A stretch of DNA of 64,000 nucleotides from Halalkalibacter okhensis (lineage in GTDB: Bacteria > Bacillota > Bacilli > Bacillales > Bacillaceae_D): contig NZ_JRJU01000016.1 of the NCBI RefSeq assembly GCF_000787375.1, forward strand, positions 45,086 through 109,085, given 5' to 3'. The notes under the pieces are model-generated. The model was not told where the DNA came from, did not search any database, and worked only from the letters and a program-made list of their open reading frames with translations. Both the position numbers and the translations under genes were made by a program. Shown here piece after piece: positions 45,661 through 54,009 of this stretch (position 1 is its first letter; each line of letters begins with the position of its first letter).

Positions 45661-46128
45661 CTAAATCAATTGCAAATGTTTAATTTGCTCCATCGTATAC
45701 GTAAGTACTTGGTCCTTCATAATAAAACTGAACTCTGAAGATAACTCTACAGGCAGATCTCCTACTAATACTGGACCATTTGTTTCGTAATAATGGTCTT
45801 TTTTTATGACTATAGAAACCTCAGCAAAAAAGATCGTTTTATACATAACCGATTGCTCACAATTCACCTCATACTGTCCAATATAGTGCAAAGCATCTAC
45901 CTCTGCACCTGTCTCTTCACGTACCTCTCTTTTGGCAGCTTCAACTAACGTTTCCCCTATTTCCACTTTCCCACCTGGAAACTCAAGACCTCTAGTCCGA
46001 TGTCTCGTTAGCAACCAACTATCTTTGTAACGACATACAACCCATATATGCTTAGCATTCTCTCCAAAACCGGATTCTTCAAATGTTAGTCTGACTTGAC
46101 AGCCATTTTGATCCTGAAACTGATACAT
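45661..46128 (-). CDS. ytkD: YtkD-like Nudix hydrolase
   Basis: A 155-residue Nudix protein with the box GGKVEIGETLVEAAKREVREETGA split as GGKVEIGE and REVREETGA. B. subtilis YtkD hydrolyses 8-oxo-dGTP and other (d)NTPs and has RNA pyrophosphohydrolase activity. Its stop codon overlaps the duplicated terminator fragment at the end of repeat locus B, which here acts as its own terminator. GAGGCGAGAG precedes the ATG. Confidence 0.88.
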   Translation of the reverse strand: MYQFQDQNGCQVRLTFEESGFGENAKHIWVVCRYKDSWLLTRHRTRGLEFPGGKVEIGETLVEAAKREVREETGAEVDALHYIGQYEVNCEQSVMYKTIFFAEVSIVIKKDHYYETNGPVLVGDLPVELSSEFSFIMKDQVLTYTMEQIKHLQLI

Positions 46129-46187
46129 AACTCTCGCCTCTTTTTGTATTCTTCCTTCAAGTATACAGATGAAAAAAGAGATAGGAT

Positions 46188-46219
46188 AGGGGAAAAAACG
46201 TCTACGTCCTTTTTCCCCT
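46188..46219 (-). terminator. Possible terminator of the MFS gene
   Basis: AGGGGAAAAA/TTTTTCCCCT, 10-bp arms (46188-46197 with 46210-46219) abutting the stop codon; a T-run precedes the distal arm. Confidence 0.45.
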
Positions 46220-47430
46220 TATCCCCATGTTGGTTTGACAGGATCATCTGGCTTAATCGCAAACAAAACAATAAGAACGGTCATCACACATAAAAGCGTA
46301 TTCGACAGAAACATAAAGGAATGTGAGGTTTTCATCAGTACAGCGAAAACCGGTGGCCCAAGAGCAACACCAACAAATCGCATGCTACTATACAATGAAG
46401 AAATCGTTCCTCTTTGTTCCATTTCAATGCCCTCTGTCACTAAAGCGTCAAGACAAGGAAGAGCAATACCGATCCCCACGCCACTTGCGAAAAGACAAGT
46501 TAACAACAAATAAATATCTTTAGAAAACGAAACCGTAAAAATAGCCAAGGTCAAAATAATGAGACCTGCGACCGTAAACCACTTCATTTTTTGTTTATCT
46601 TGTCCAATCACTTTTCCCGTTGCAAAAGAAGAAAAGCATAATGCTGCTAATGGAATGGCTAAAATAATCCCTTTTTTTATACCATCTATTTGAAACTCAT
46701 CTTCAAGCATGGTTGATAAATAAAAAAGAACACCAAAAATAACAAACATTAAAATTCCCCCAATGGCAAATACAGCGTACAGCCATCGACCTTCACGCTT
46801 AAAAATGACCTTTGTTGTTTTTACAAAAGCCTTGAAACCGACAGCTTCCCCACTCATTGGAGGGACTTTCACTAAAAAAATCATAGATAATATCGAAATA
46901 AAACATAACACAGGAATGGAAAGGAGAGGCATGTACCAAACAATTAGTGCTAATGCCGCACCTAAAATCGGGCTTAACACTTTCCCTAATGTATTGGCTG
47001 TTTCAATCATACCTAAGCCTTTACTTACATCCTTTTGATTTGTATACAAATCACCCACTAATGGCAGCACAATAGGCATTGCTCCTGCTGCTCCGATTCC
47101 TTGCAAGAAACGACCAAAAATCAACATACCGTATGGATTTTCCATTTGCCACCCTGCAAATCCTGAAATAAATCCACCTACCCCTGCAATAATTAAACTA
47201 GGAATGATGACCTTTTTTCTACCAATGTGATCTGATATATACCCGGCTATAGGGATACAAACGATAGCCACAATAGAGTAGACCGTGATGAGCATACTGA
47301 CTTGGAATGAACTAATGCCAAGTTCTTTCTCGATTTGAGGCAATACTGGAATTAGCATTGAATTCCCTAATGTCATGACGAGTGGGATTGATGAAATCGA
47401 GAAAATAGCCCATTTATCTTTTTCTTGCAT
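46219..47430 (-). CDS. MFS multidrug-efflux-type transporter
   Basis: A 403-residue protein with 12 predicted helices. GYISDHIGRKKVIIP is motif A (loop 2-3) and ALALIVWYMPLLSIPV sits in the region of the antiporter motif C. The pattern, with ISSFQVSMLITVYSI at helix 2, is that of DHA1 drug/H+ antiporters such as Bmr and YceJ relatives. Substrate unknown. GGGGAG lies 7 nt before the ATG. Not part of the B. subtilis ytk gene order as I recall it. Confidence 0.85.
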   Translation of the reverse strand: MQEKDKWAIFSISSIPLVMTLGNSMLIPVLPQIEKELGISSFQVSMLITVYSIVAIVCIPIAGYISDHIGRKKVIIPSLIIAGVGGFISGFAGWQMENPYGMLIFGRFLQGIGAAGAMPIVLPLVGDLYTNQKDVSKGLGMIETANTLGKVLSPILGAALALIVWYMPLLSIPVLCFISILSMIFLVKVPPMSGEAVGFKAFVKTTKVIFKREGRWLYAVFAIGGILMFVIFGVLFYLSTMLEDEFQIDGIKKGIILAIPLAALCFSSFATGKVIGQDKQKMKWFTVAGLIILTLAIFTVSFSKDIYLLLTCLFASGVGIGIALPCLDALVTEGIEMEQRGTISSLYSSMRFVGVALGPPVFAVLMKTSHSFMFLSNTLLCVMTVLIVLFAIKPDDPVKPTWG

Positions 47431-47562
47431 CGCAAGGCTCCCCCGTTCCTAACTCAAAATAATTACCTTGTTAGTATGAGGAAGACGAAATGTTCTATAC
47501 ACGTTACAGTACAGGAAGAAAAAGCAAAAAAAACACCCATTCGACTGAATAGATGCTTGTCT

Positions 47563-48054
47563 TTATTGAAGGTTATATTCTCCACTTTCTTTAATGGAAC
47601 GATAAATGGTATTTAAAGCACTTTGAGGATGCGCCGCTAGATTTTCCATTTTATTACGAAATTCGGTTAATAATTGTTCTTCTGAGTAGCCTTCTTTTAC
47701 AAGATCTTTCAGGACGTCTTCAATGATCACATCTCTTTTTAATGCGAGCTTTGCCTCTAATAAAACACTAATGTGTTCCGATAATTCCGTAATCGTTTGT
47801 ACGTTTGTTATCATAGCAGCCGGATGATTATCTTTGCTTGTAATAATGACATCTACTAAGATGTGGCCTTTATTCTCTTTTATTTCTTTAAAATATTCAC
47901 AATAATCCTTGCTAATCACGGCTTCAATATACCAAGTCTGATTACTGTTTTCCATATTGATAATTAACCCATCATGAATTGGAATTAATCTTTGGTCAAC
48001 ACATTCACCTTTACCTTCAAGCAAGCTAAGCGAATAAAGTTTAAATGTTTTCAA
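47563..48054 (-). CDS. YwpF-like protein
   Basis: A 163-residue soluble protein. KTFKLYSLSLLE at the start, IHDGLIINMEN, and IEAVISKDYCEYF fit the YwpF-like family of Bacillus, whose function is unknown. The last 50 residues are helical. TTG start 7 nt after AAGGAGGG. Neighbouring genes on the strand are small; no operon evidence. The family match is from memory and moderate. Confidence 0.6.
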   Translation of the reverse strand: MKTFKLYSLSLLEGKGECVDQRLIPIHDGLIINMENSNQTWYIEAVISKDYCEYFKEIKENKGHILVDVIITSKDNHPAAMITNVQTITELSEHISVLLEAKLALKRDVIIEDVLKDLVKEGYSEEQLLTEFRNKMENLAAHPQSALNTIYRSIKESGEYNLQ

Positions 48055-48095
48055 GGTCGTTCCCTCCTTTCATTCCATTAAATCATAAATCGCTA

Positions 48096-48127
48096 TGACA
48101 AACAAAGGGGCTAACATAAGCCCCTTT
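48096..48127 (-). terminator. Terminator of the small gene at 48.2 kb
   Basis: AAAGGGGCT/AGCCCCTTT, 9-bp arms (48104-48112 with 48119-48127), then TTTGTTTGTC on the minus strand. Confidence 0.75.
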
Positions 48128-48132
48128 CCCTA

Positions 48133-48279
48133 TTACGAACTTTTTAACCGATGAAAGCACAACTCATATTGCCTTTCTTGGATCCACTTAATTAGTTGAA
48201 CCTCTTCTTTAGTGAGGTCTCTCCTTAACTTACACTTACAATCGTCGATCAGTTCTTGGTAAAGATTTTCTTGTAACAT
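48133..48279 (-). CDS. Small hypothetical protein
   Basis: A 48-residue protein not recognised: MLQENLYQELIDDCK, a basic turn LRRDLTKEEVQLIKWI and ERQYELCFHRL. Entirely helical by appearance, with two Cys. ATG 48279 has AAAGGAG 11 nt upstream, and a clear terminator follows the stop, which supports a real gene. A longer reading to 48339 lacks a ribosome site. Near an Sda-like gene on the same strand. Confidence 0.55.
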   Translation of the reverse strand: MLQENLYQELIDDCKCKLRRDLTKEEVQLIKWIQERQYELCFHRLKSS

Positions 48280-48410
48280 ATAGCAAATGTCTCCTTTTGT
48301 CGATATTCTAAAACTGATATCAATGGTGCGCTCTGACAATTTTATTCATACAATCGCAAAATATGTTAACTTTTTCTGTGTTACAACAAAAAAATGCAAT
48401 TTTCTCTACT

Positions 48411-48563
48411 TCAAATGAAAACTTTCGATTGTTTGCTTACAATCATTTTCTTTTTTCTACCGTTTATTTCCTCACGCAACAACTCAATGAAATCTTCCTC
48501 TAATTCCAAGCGAATTGCACGCTCATAAGCTTCTAATAATACTCGATATTCTAACCTATCCAT
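48411..48563 (-). CDS. sda: Sda-like sporulation histidine kinase inhibitor
   Basis: A 50-residue peptide: YRVLLEAYERAIRLELEEDFIELLREEI then basic GRKKKM. This follows the Sda layout, two short helices with the conserved L-L-x-x-Y-x-x-A and DFIELL-x-x-EI positions. In B. subtilis Sda blocks KinA when replication is perturbed, delaying sporulation. The basic tail is longer than in B. subtilis Sda. GGTGAAAGGA precedes the ATG. Too short for most gene callers. The canonical sda may be elsewhere, so this might be a paralogue. Confidence 0.72.
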   Translation of the reverse strand: MDRLEYRVLLEAYERAIRLELEEDFIELLREEINGRKKKMIVSKQSKVFI

Positions 48564-48594
48564 TTCCTTTCACCGCTCTTATAAAAAATTATAA

Positions 48595-49773
48595 TTAAAA
48601 ACCACGCTTATTATAGGCCTCTTTCATTTGATCTAACCCTTGTTTTAATGTTCCTCTAGGGCAAGCTAAATTAATCCGCTCAAAATCTTTTCCTTCATCA
48701 CCAAAAATAGGACCATGGTTTAAGGCAACTTTCGCTTCCTCAATGAGCCATTTTTTCCTTTCTGATGCGGATAATGGGAGGTTCGAACACTCTAACCATA
48801 GTAAATAAGTACCTTCAGAATCCATTACTCGCAATTTAGGCATGTTTAAAGAGATATACTCTCGGACAAAATCATAATTCGCTTCAACATATGTCATTAA
48901 CTGTTCTAACCACGGTTCACCATGAGTATAGGCTGCTTCCGTAGCTACCTCCGCAAATGAATTAACTGAATTGGCAAACGAATTCGCTAAATGATTCGTT
49001 AATTTACGGCGCAATTGTTGATTCTCTACTACTACATAAGACGTTTGAATTCCAGCTAGGTTAAAGGTTTTACTCGGAGCTAAACAAGTGAACGTTCGAG
49101 CTGCAGCATCTTCACTAATGGACGCAAACGGAATATGTTTTTGGCCTTTAAAGAGTAAATCCGCATGGATCTCATCTGAGACAACGAACAAGTTATGCTT
49201 TTGACAAATCTCAGCGAGCTTTTCTAGTTCATCTCTTTTCCAAACACGCCCAACTGGGTTATGTGGATGACAAAGTACTAGCATTTTTGTATGATCTGTA
49301 ATGACCGACTCCAATTGATTGAAATCGATATTATAGTGATCTCCATCAAAAGAGAGTGGATTTTTGATTAATTCACGATTATTTTTTTTCACCACATCAT
49401 AAAACGGATAGTAAACAGGTGTTTGAATAATGACGTCTTCACCAGGTTCAGTAAACGCTTGAATAATGTGACTAATCGTAGGCACAATGCCTGATGTATA
49501 TATAAGCGAATCTGCTTCAACCGACCAATTATACCTTCTACTTAGCCAGCTTTGAACAGCTTGATCTACTGTTTTTGAATGAGCCGGATAGCCAAAAATC
49601 CCATGTTCAACCGTTGCATGTAAGGCATCTAACACTTCTTTTGGTGCTCGAAAATCCATATCAGCTACCCACATTGGTAATAGATTCTCCTCACCAAAAC
49701 GCTGCTTGGTCATATCCCACTTCATTGAATTAGTTCCACGACGTTCAATTACTTCATCGAATTGTATATTCAC
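48595..49773 (-). CDS. patB: PatB/MalY-type cystathionine beta-lyase
   Basis: A 392-residue fold-type I PLP enzyme. LPMWVADMDFRAP at the start, CHPHNPVGRVW, VSDEIHADL (pyridine-binding Asp) and the PLP lysine in CLAPSKTFNLAG are typical of PatB/MalY. It cleaves cystathionine or other cysteine S-conjugates to pyruvate, ammonia and a thiol. GTG 49773 is 8 nt after AGGAAG and matches the recalled B. subtilis start. Monocistronic, divergent from the ABC-F gene. Confidence 0.9.
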   Translation of the reverse strand: MNIQFDEVIERRGTNSMKWDMTKQRFGEENLLPMWVADMDFRAPKEVLDALHATVEHGIFGYPAHSKTVDQAVQSWLSRRYNWSVEADSLIYTSGIVPTISHIIQAFTEPGEDVIIQTPVYYPFYDVVKKNNRELIKNPLSFDGDHYNIDFNQLESVITDHTKMLVLCHPHNPVGRVWKRDELEKLAEICQKHNLFVVSDEIHADLLFKGQKHIPFASISEDAAARTFTCLAPSKTFNLAGIQTSYVVVENQQLRRKLTNHLANSFANSVNSFAEVATEAAYTHGEPWLEQLMTYVEANYDFVREYISLNMPKLRVMDSEGTYLLWLECSNLPLSASERKKWLIEEAKVALNHGPIFGDEGKDFERINLACPRGTLKQGLDQMKEAYNKRGF

Positions 49774-50044
49774 AACTGACACTTCCTTCCTATTAACACA
49801 CATACCTCCATTAAATATTTTTTCTTCAATTAGGTCAATATTTACTATTCAACGAATTTCAGCCAATTCCTTTTAAAAATTTTCATTTATTAAAATTTTC
49901 ATGGACCGTCTTATCAAAACGGCTGGTTATTTTGGTAAATACATTCAGTTAGAAAGTCTAATTCCAAACAGACATTCACCCTCTCTTATGATAAGATGGT
50001 AAAAGCAAAAAAGTACGTATTTCTTAAAGGATAGGTGTTTTTGA

Positions 50045-51598
50045 ATGAGTGTGTTAACAGTTAAAAACTTAAGCCATGGATTTGGCGATCGCGCAATTTT
50101 TCATGATGTGTCCTTCCGTTTACTCAAGGGGGAGCATATTGGCTTAATTGGTGCCAATGGTGAAGGTAAATCGACGTTTATGAATATCATCACAGGAAAG
50201 CTTATGCCTGACGCTGGTAAAGTTGAGTGGTCAAAAAAAGTACGCGTCGGCTATTTGGATCAGCATTCGGTACTAGAACGTGGTATGACTATGCGTGATG
50301 TGTTAAAAAGCGCGTTCCAATATATGTTTGACATGGAAACTGAAATGAATCAAATGTATGACAAAATGGGAGAAGCAACTCCTGATCAGCTCGAGAAGAT
50401 GCTTGAAGAAGTCGGTATTATTCAAGATACGTTAACAAATAATGATTTTTATACGATAGATGCGAAGGTAGAAGAAATAGCTCGAGGGCTTGGTCTTGAT
50501 GATGTCGGCTTAGAACGTGATGTCACTGACCTTAGTGGGGGGCAACGAACAAAGGTACTACTTGCAAAGCTTCTACTCGAGAAGCCTGATATTCTCCTAT
50601 TGGACGAGCCAACCAACTATTTAGATGAGCAGCATATCGAGTGGTTAAAACGCTACTTGCAGGAATACGAAAACGCGTTTATTTTGATATCACATGATAT
50701 TCCATTTTTAAATAGCGTTATTAATTTGATATATCACATGGAAAATCAAGAACTTAATCGTTATGTAGGAGACTATGAGCATTTTAAAGAAGTACATGAA
50801 ATGAAGAAACAGCAGCTTGAGGCAGCTTACAAGAGACAGCAGCAAGAAGTCGCTCAATTAAAAGACTTTGTTGCCAGAAACAAAGCGCGTGTTTCTACAC
50901 GAAACATGGCGATGTCCCGTCAAAAGAAGCTTGATAAGATGGATATGATTGAACTTGCTCAAGAAAAGCCTAAGCCACAGTTCAACTTCAAAGAAGCCAG
51001 AACAACAAGCAAACTAATCTTTGAGACAAAGGATCTTGTAATTGGATATGATGAACCCCTTTCTCGCCCTCTTAACCTAAAAATGGAACGTGGACAAAAG
51101 GTTGCTTTAGTTGGTGCGAATGGGATTGGGAAAACGACGCTGCTTAAAAGTATCCTTGGCTTAATTAAACCCGTTTCTGGTCAGGTTGAGCGTGGAGATT
51201 ACCAAGAAATTGGCTATTTTGAGCAAGAAGCAAAAGACCCTGATAAAACGTGTATTGATGAAGTGTGGCAGGACTTCCCTTCTTTCACACAAGCTGAAGT
51301 ACGGGCAGCTCTAGCCAAATGCGGATTAACGACAAAGCATATTGAAAGCAAGGTAGTCGTGTTAAGTGGTGGAGAAAAAGCAAAAGTCCGTCTTTGTAAA
51401 TTGATTAATCGTGAAACGAATATTCTCGTTCTTGATGAGCCGACTAACCATTTAGACGTCGACGCCAAAGAAGAGTTAAAACGCGCATTAAAAGCATATA
51501 AAGGAAGCATTTTGCTGATTAGCCATGAACCAGAGTTCTATCAAGATGTCGCTACAGATGTTTGGAACTGCGAATCCTGGACAACAAAATTAGTATAG
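50045..51598 (+). CDS. ABC-F family ATPase (YfmM-like)
   Basis: A 517-residue protein with two ABC domains and no membrane segment. Domain 1: Walker A GANGEGKST, signature LSGGQRTK, Walker B LLLDEPTNYLD. Domain 2: GANGIGKTT, LSGGEKAK, LVLDEPTNHLD. A charged inter-domain linker (about 245-315) carries the ribosome-contacting P-site-tRNA interaction motif. ABC-F proteins rescue stalled ribosomes or protect against antibiotics. Length is that of B. subtilis YfmM rather than the longer YkpA, YfmR or YdiF. Confidence 0.9.
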   Translation: MSVLTVKNLSHGFGDRAIFHDVSFRLLKGEHIGLIGANGEGKSTFMNIITGKLMPDAGKVEWSKKVRVGYLDQHSVLERGMTMRDVLKSAFQYMFDMETEMNQMYDKMGEATPDQLEKMLEEVGIIQDTLTNNDFYTIDAKVEEIARGLGLDDVGLERDVTDLSGGQRTKVLLAKLLLEKPDILLLDEPTNYLDEQHIEWLKRYLQEYENAFILISHDIPFLNSVINLIYHMENQELNRYVGDYEHFKEVHEMKKQQLEAAYKRQQQEVAQLKDFVARNKARVSTRNMAMSRQKKLDKMDMIELAQEKPKPQFNFKEARTTSKLIFETKDLVIGYDEPLSRPLNLKMERGQKVALVGANGIGKTTLLKSILGLIKPVSGQVERGDYQEIGYFEQEAKDPDKTCIDEVWQDFPSFTQAEVRAALAKCGLTTKHIESKVVVLSGGEKAKVRLCKLINRETNILVLDEPTNHLDVDAKEELKRALKAYKGSILLISHEPEFYQDVATDVWNCESWTTKLV

Positions 51599-51600
51599 GG

Positions 51601-51637
51601 GTCAGCCCCCTCTTTACACACTAAAGAGGGGGCTGAC
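51601..51637 (+). terminator. Strong hairpin between the ABC-F gene and dgk
   Basis: Perfect 16-bp stem GTCAGCCCCCTCTTTA/TAAAGAGGGGGCTGAC with a CACAC loop, 2 nt after the ABC-F stop and 21 nt before the dgk start. No T-run follows, so it may act as a partial terminator or a processing site. Confidence 0.55.
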
Positions 51638-51658
51638 TCTCCATTGAGGAGGCTCGTA

Positions 51659-52312
51659 ATGAATCATATCCCCTTTATTGCGATTGAAGGGCCAATTGGA
51701 GTTGGAAAAACCTCGCTCGCAAAGGCCATTTCTGCCAGGTATCAATATCACTTATTAAAAGAGATTGTTGACGAAAACCCATTTCTTAGCAAATTCTATG
51801 AAAATATTGAAGAGTGGAGCTTTCAAACGGAAATGTTTTTCCTCTGCAATCGCTACAAGCAACTAGAAGAAATCAAACAAAACTTTATTGAAAAGAACAT
51901 CCCGGTTGTCGCTGATTATCACATTTATAAAAATATTATATTTGCCAAACGCACATTAACGAAAGAACAATACATGAAATACAAAAGCATTTATGACATT
52001 TTAACAGCTGACATGCCAAAGCCCAATTTAATCATATACTTACACGCTAGCCTTCCCACCCTTTTATCTCGTATTGAAAGGAGAGGAAGAGAAATGGAAC
52101 AAAAATTGGATCCACAGTACCTCCGTCAACTATCAGAGGATTATGAGACAGCAATGGCAAACTGGGCTTCTCTTTACCCTGATACACCGATAATAGACAT
52201 TAACGGTGATGAGGTCGACTTTGTCAATCATCCAGAAGATTTACAGGCTATACTTATGAAACTAGATCAAGCACTGCAAAAAGGAGCGACTTGCTTTGAA
52301 CCTACGCGCTAA
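51659..52312 (+). CDS. dgk: Deoxyguanosine kinase Dgk
   Basis: A 217-residue deoxynucleoside kinase. P-loop EGPIGVGKTS, then EEWSFQTEMFFLCNRYKQLE, the base-contacting ADYHIYK and the lid ERRGREMEQ. It phosphorylates deoxyguanosine for salvage. Very close to recalled B. subtilis Dgk (YaaG). ATG 51659 follows GGAGG at 6 nt. It overlaps dck by 17 nt. In B. subtilis the pair lies near serS, so this is a different location. Confidence 0.93.
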   Translation: MNHIPFIAIEGPIGVGKTSLAKAISARYQYHLLKEIVDENPFLSKFYENIEEWSFQTEMFFLCNRYKQLEEIKQNFIEKNIPVVADYHIYKNIIFAKRTLTKEQYMKYKSIYDILTADMPKPNLIIYLHASLPTLLSRIERRGREMEQKLDPQYLRQLSEDYETAMANWASLYPDTPIIDINGDEVDFVNHPEDLQAILMKLDQALQKGATCFEPTR

Positions 52313-52958
52313 ATACAACATCCCCGAAAATGCCATTATTACCATTGCTGGTACCGTTGGGGTCGGGAAATCAACGATGACAAAATCACTCGCAAAAGCC
52401 CTTGGCTTTCACACTTCATTTGAAAATGTGGACCATAATCCTTACTTAGACAAGTTTTATGCCGATTTTGAACGTTGGAGCTTTCATTTACAAATTTATT
52501 TTCTTGCAGAACGATTTAAAGAGCAAAAAAGAATGTTCGAACAAGGGGGCGGCTTTATCCAAGACCGTTCTATTTATGAGGATACAGGCATTTTTGCAAA
52601 AATGCATTCAGACAAAGGAACCATGACGAATGTCGATTATGAAACGTACACAAGTCTGTTTGATGCGATGGTGATGACACCTTATTTTCCACATCCGAAC
52701 GTGCTTATCTACCTCGAGGGAGACCTCGATGATATCATCAATCGAATTCAACAACGTGGTCGTGAAATGGAACAAAAGACTCCAATATCCTATTGGGAAG
52801 AAATGCATGGACGTTATGAAGAATGGATTAACACCTTCACGTCTTGCCCTGTCTTACGGTTAAATATTAATGAATATGATTTATTGAACGATGAACAAGC
52901 TGTTGAATCGATTATCGAACGGATTGCTCATACAATTCATCCGAAAGTTTCCATTTAA
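52296..52958 (+). CDS. dck: Deoxyadenosine/deoxycytidine kinase Dck
   Basis: A 220-residue deoxynucleoside kinase: P-loop AGTVGVGKST, FERWSFHLQIYFLAERF, the DRS-like IQDRSIYED and lid QQRGREMEQ. It salvages deoxyadenosine and deoxycytidine, complementing Dgk. TTG start 9 nt after AAGGAG inside dgk. Ends shortly before a hairpin shared with a convergent small gene. Confidence 0.93.
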   Translation: MNLRAKYNIPENAIITIAGTVGVGKSTMTKSLAKALGFHTSFENVDHNPYLDKFYADFERWSFHLQIYFLAERFKEQKRMFEQGGGFIQDRSIYEDTGIFAKMHSDKGTMTNVDYETYTSLFDAMVMTPYFPHPNVLIYLEGDLDDIINRIQQRGREMEQKTPISYWEEMHGRYEEWINTFTSCPVLRLNINEYDLLNDEQAVESIIERIAHTIHPKVSI

Positions 52959-52967
52959 TGTTGAGGA

Positions 52968-53008
52968 AAGAGGATGACCGAGTTGTTATGCCACCCGGTC
53001 ATCCTCTT
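52968..53008. terminator. dck terminator, overlapping the 3' end of a small convergent gene
   Basis: Perfect 13-bp arms AAGAGGATGACCG/CGGTCATCCTCTT (52968-52980 with 52996-53008). The distal arm encodes part of the acidic tail of the 47-residue protein on the minus strand. Confidence 0.7.
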
Positions 53009-53129
53009 CGTCATCTTCTTTTTTTTCTAAAAAATAATAAATACGTGGTACATATGGAAAGCGGAAATAATCTTGCAGTAATGATCCTCCCACAAATGCG
53101 ATCATTTGCCAATCAACGCCTTTTAACAT
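52986..53129 (-). CDS. Small hypothetical protein with acidic tail
   Basis: A 47-residue protein not recognised: MLKGVDWQMIAFVGGSLLQ, an aromatic segment FRFPYVPRIYYFLE, then EKKEDDEEDD. One short hydrophobic stretch could touch the membrane. A GGGGGATG ribosome site precedes the ATG. The stop is inside the dck terminator. The arrangement, with a good ribosome site and acidic tail, argues for a real gene, but conservation needs checking. Confidence 0.5.
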   Translation of the reverse strand: MLKGVDWQMIAFVGGSLLQDYFRFPYVPRIYYFLEKKEDDEEDDRVA

Positions 53130-53182
53130 AAGCACATCCCCCCATATCGAACTTTATGCCGAGAGGAAGTTGTCTTATTCGC

Positions 53183-53824
53183 TTACATGCTTTGTCTTGA
53201 TTTTGTTAATTTATAGAAATATTCACCCGCTTTAACTAGCCCACGCTGATGATCCAAATCATGTATGCTATCTTCTGCATTATAGTCAGCTTCTTCATAA
53301 GGTAGCTCGATCACCGCTTGCGCCTCTGTTTTTTTTCCTTTTTTAAACAAGCGAATGATCTCTATCAAGTCCTCTCTTGTTACAATTCTTACTTTCGTAG
53401 CTGTTGCTAGTTTTCTACAAGGCTCCGAAATATCACCCGCAGATGTAACGATTAATGCTTGATCGGCACCGTAATAAGCTTGGGCCGCATAAATTTCCTG
53501 TACAGCTTCTAGCCCGATCTTATCGGCAATCCGTTTCGCTTGGACAACCGTTTGAGCCTCTAAACGATCCCGAAAAAGCAAATCTGCCCCAAAATCACGA
53601 CTCTTCTTCGTTAAAAATGTTTCCTCATACCCAAGGGCTACAAATAAAACATATAAATAGTCTTCAAAATCATGACCAGACATCCGATCAATATCAGAAA
53701 TGGAAATCTTGGTTACATCAAAACGTTTCTTTTTTCGATTATGTACAATTCCTGCTATAACTACAATGAGCAATAACAGAGTAATAAACGTTGCTACTCC
53801 AAACCACGTTGGCACTTCAATCAT
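53183..53824 (-). CDS. Membrane-anchored Mrr-like restriction-endonuclease-fold protein (1)
   Basis: A 213-residue protein. One N-terminal membrane helix (about 9-27), then an Mrr_cat-type domain: MSGHDFEDYLYVLFVALGY, the catalytic Asp in RDFGADLLF, and the Q-x-K motif in VVQAKR, then AYYGADQALIVTSAG. Mrr-fold domains cut methylated DNA in the soluble archetype; small membrane-anchored forms occur widely with unknown role. The last 40 residues are outside the fold. Active-site residues look intact. Monocistronic. See the related protein at 58.6 kb. Confidence 0.82.
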   Translation of the reverse strand: MIEVPTWFGVATFITLLLLIVVIAGIVHNRKKKRFDVTKISISDIDRMSGHDFEDYLYVLFVALGYEETFLTKKSRDFGADLLFRDRLEAQTVVQAKRIADKIGLEAVQEIYAAQAYYGADQALIVTSAGDISEPCRKLATATKVRIVTREDLIEIIRLFKKGKKTEAQAVIELPYEEADYNAEDSIHDLDHQRGLVKAGEYFYKLTKSRQSM

Positions 53825-53925
53825 ACTCGTCCAACTCCCTTCGTCCTTATCTGAGGCTACTGAAAAAGGCAGGATTTTCGAGGAACTGAATAAGGGCGGT
53901 TTTTCATTTTTTCAGTTCCCTCGAA

Positions 53926-54009
53926 GCAATGAGCGGAACCGTTGCTTTGTTTTAAGCCTGATAAGAGTGAGTTCTCTCAACTGACGAGAGCAACGTGTGA
54001 AGCCATTGG
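53926..54009 (+). repeat. Dispersed palindromic element, locus C (single copy)
   Basis: AGCAATG (53926-53932), AGCGGAACC, left stem CGTTGC (53941-53946), TTTTAAGCC, a degenerate inner stem, right stem GCAACG (53991-53996), TGTGAAGCC and CATTG. Flanked by TTCGAGG-AACTGAA/TTCAGTTCCCTCGAA (about 53876-53926) before it and CTTTTTCAGTG, TTTTCAGTGG and TTCTTCAGTG words after it (54030-54090). The gap 53825-54264 separates divergent genes and has no ORF of note. Confidence 0.75.

Noticed and set aside
45305..45683. Overlapping ORFs of 72 and 76 residues and a CRISPR-like array
   Set aside because: The ORFs are the translated 112-bp repeat and share identical peptides. The units are nearly identical throughout with no unique spacers, so it is not a CRISPR.
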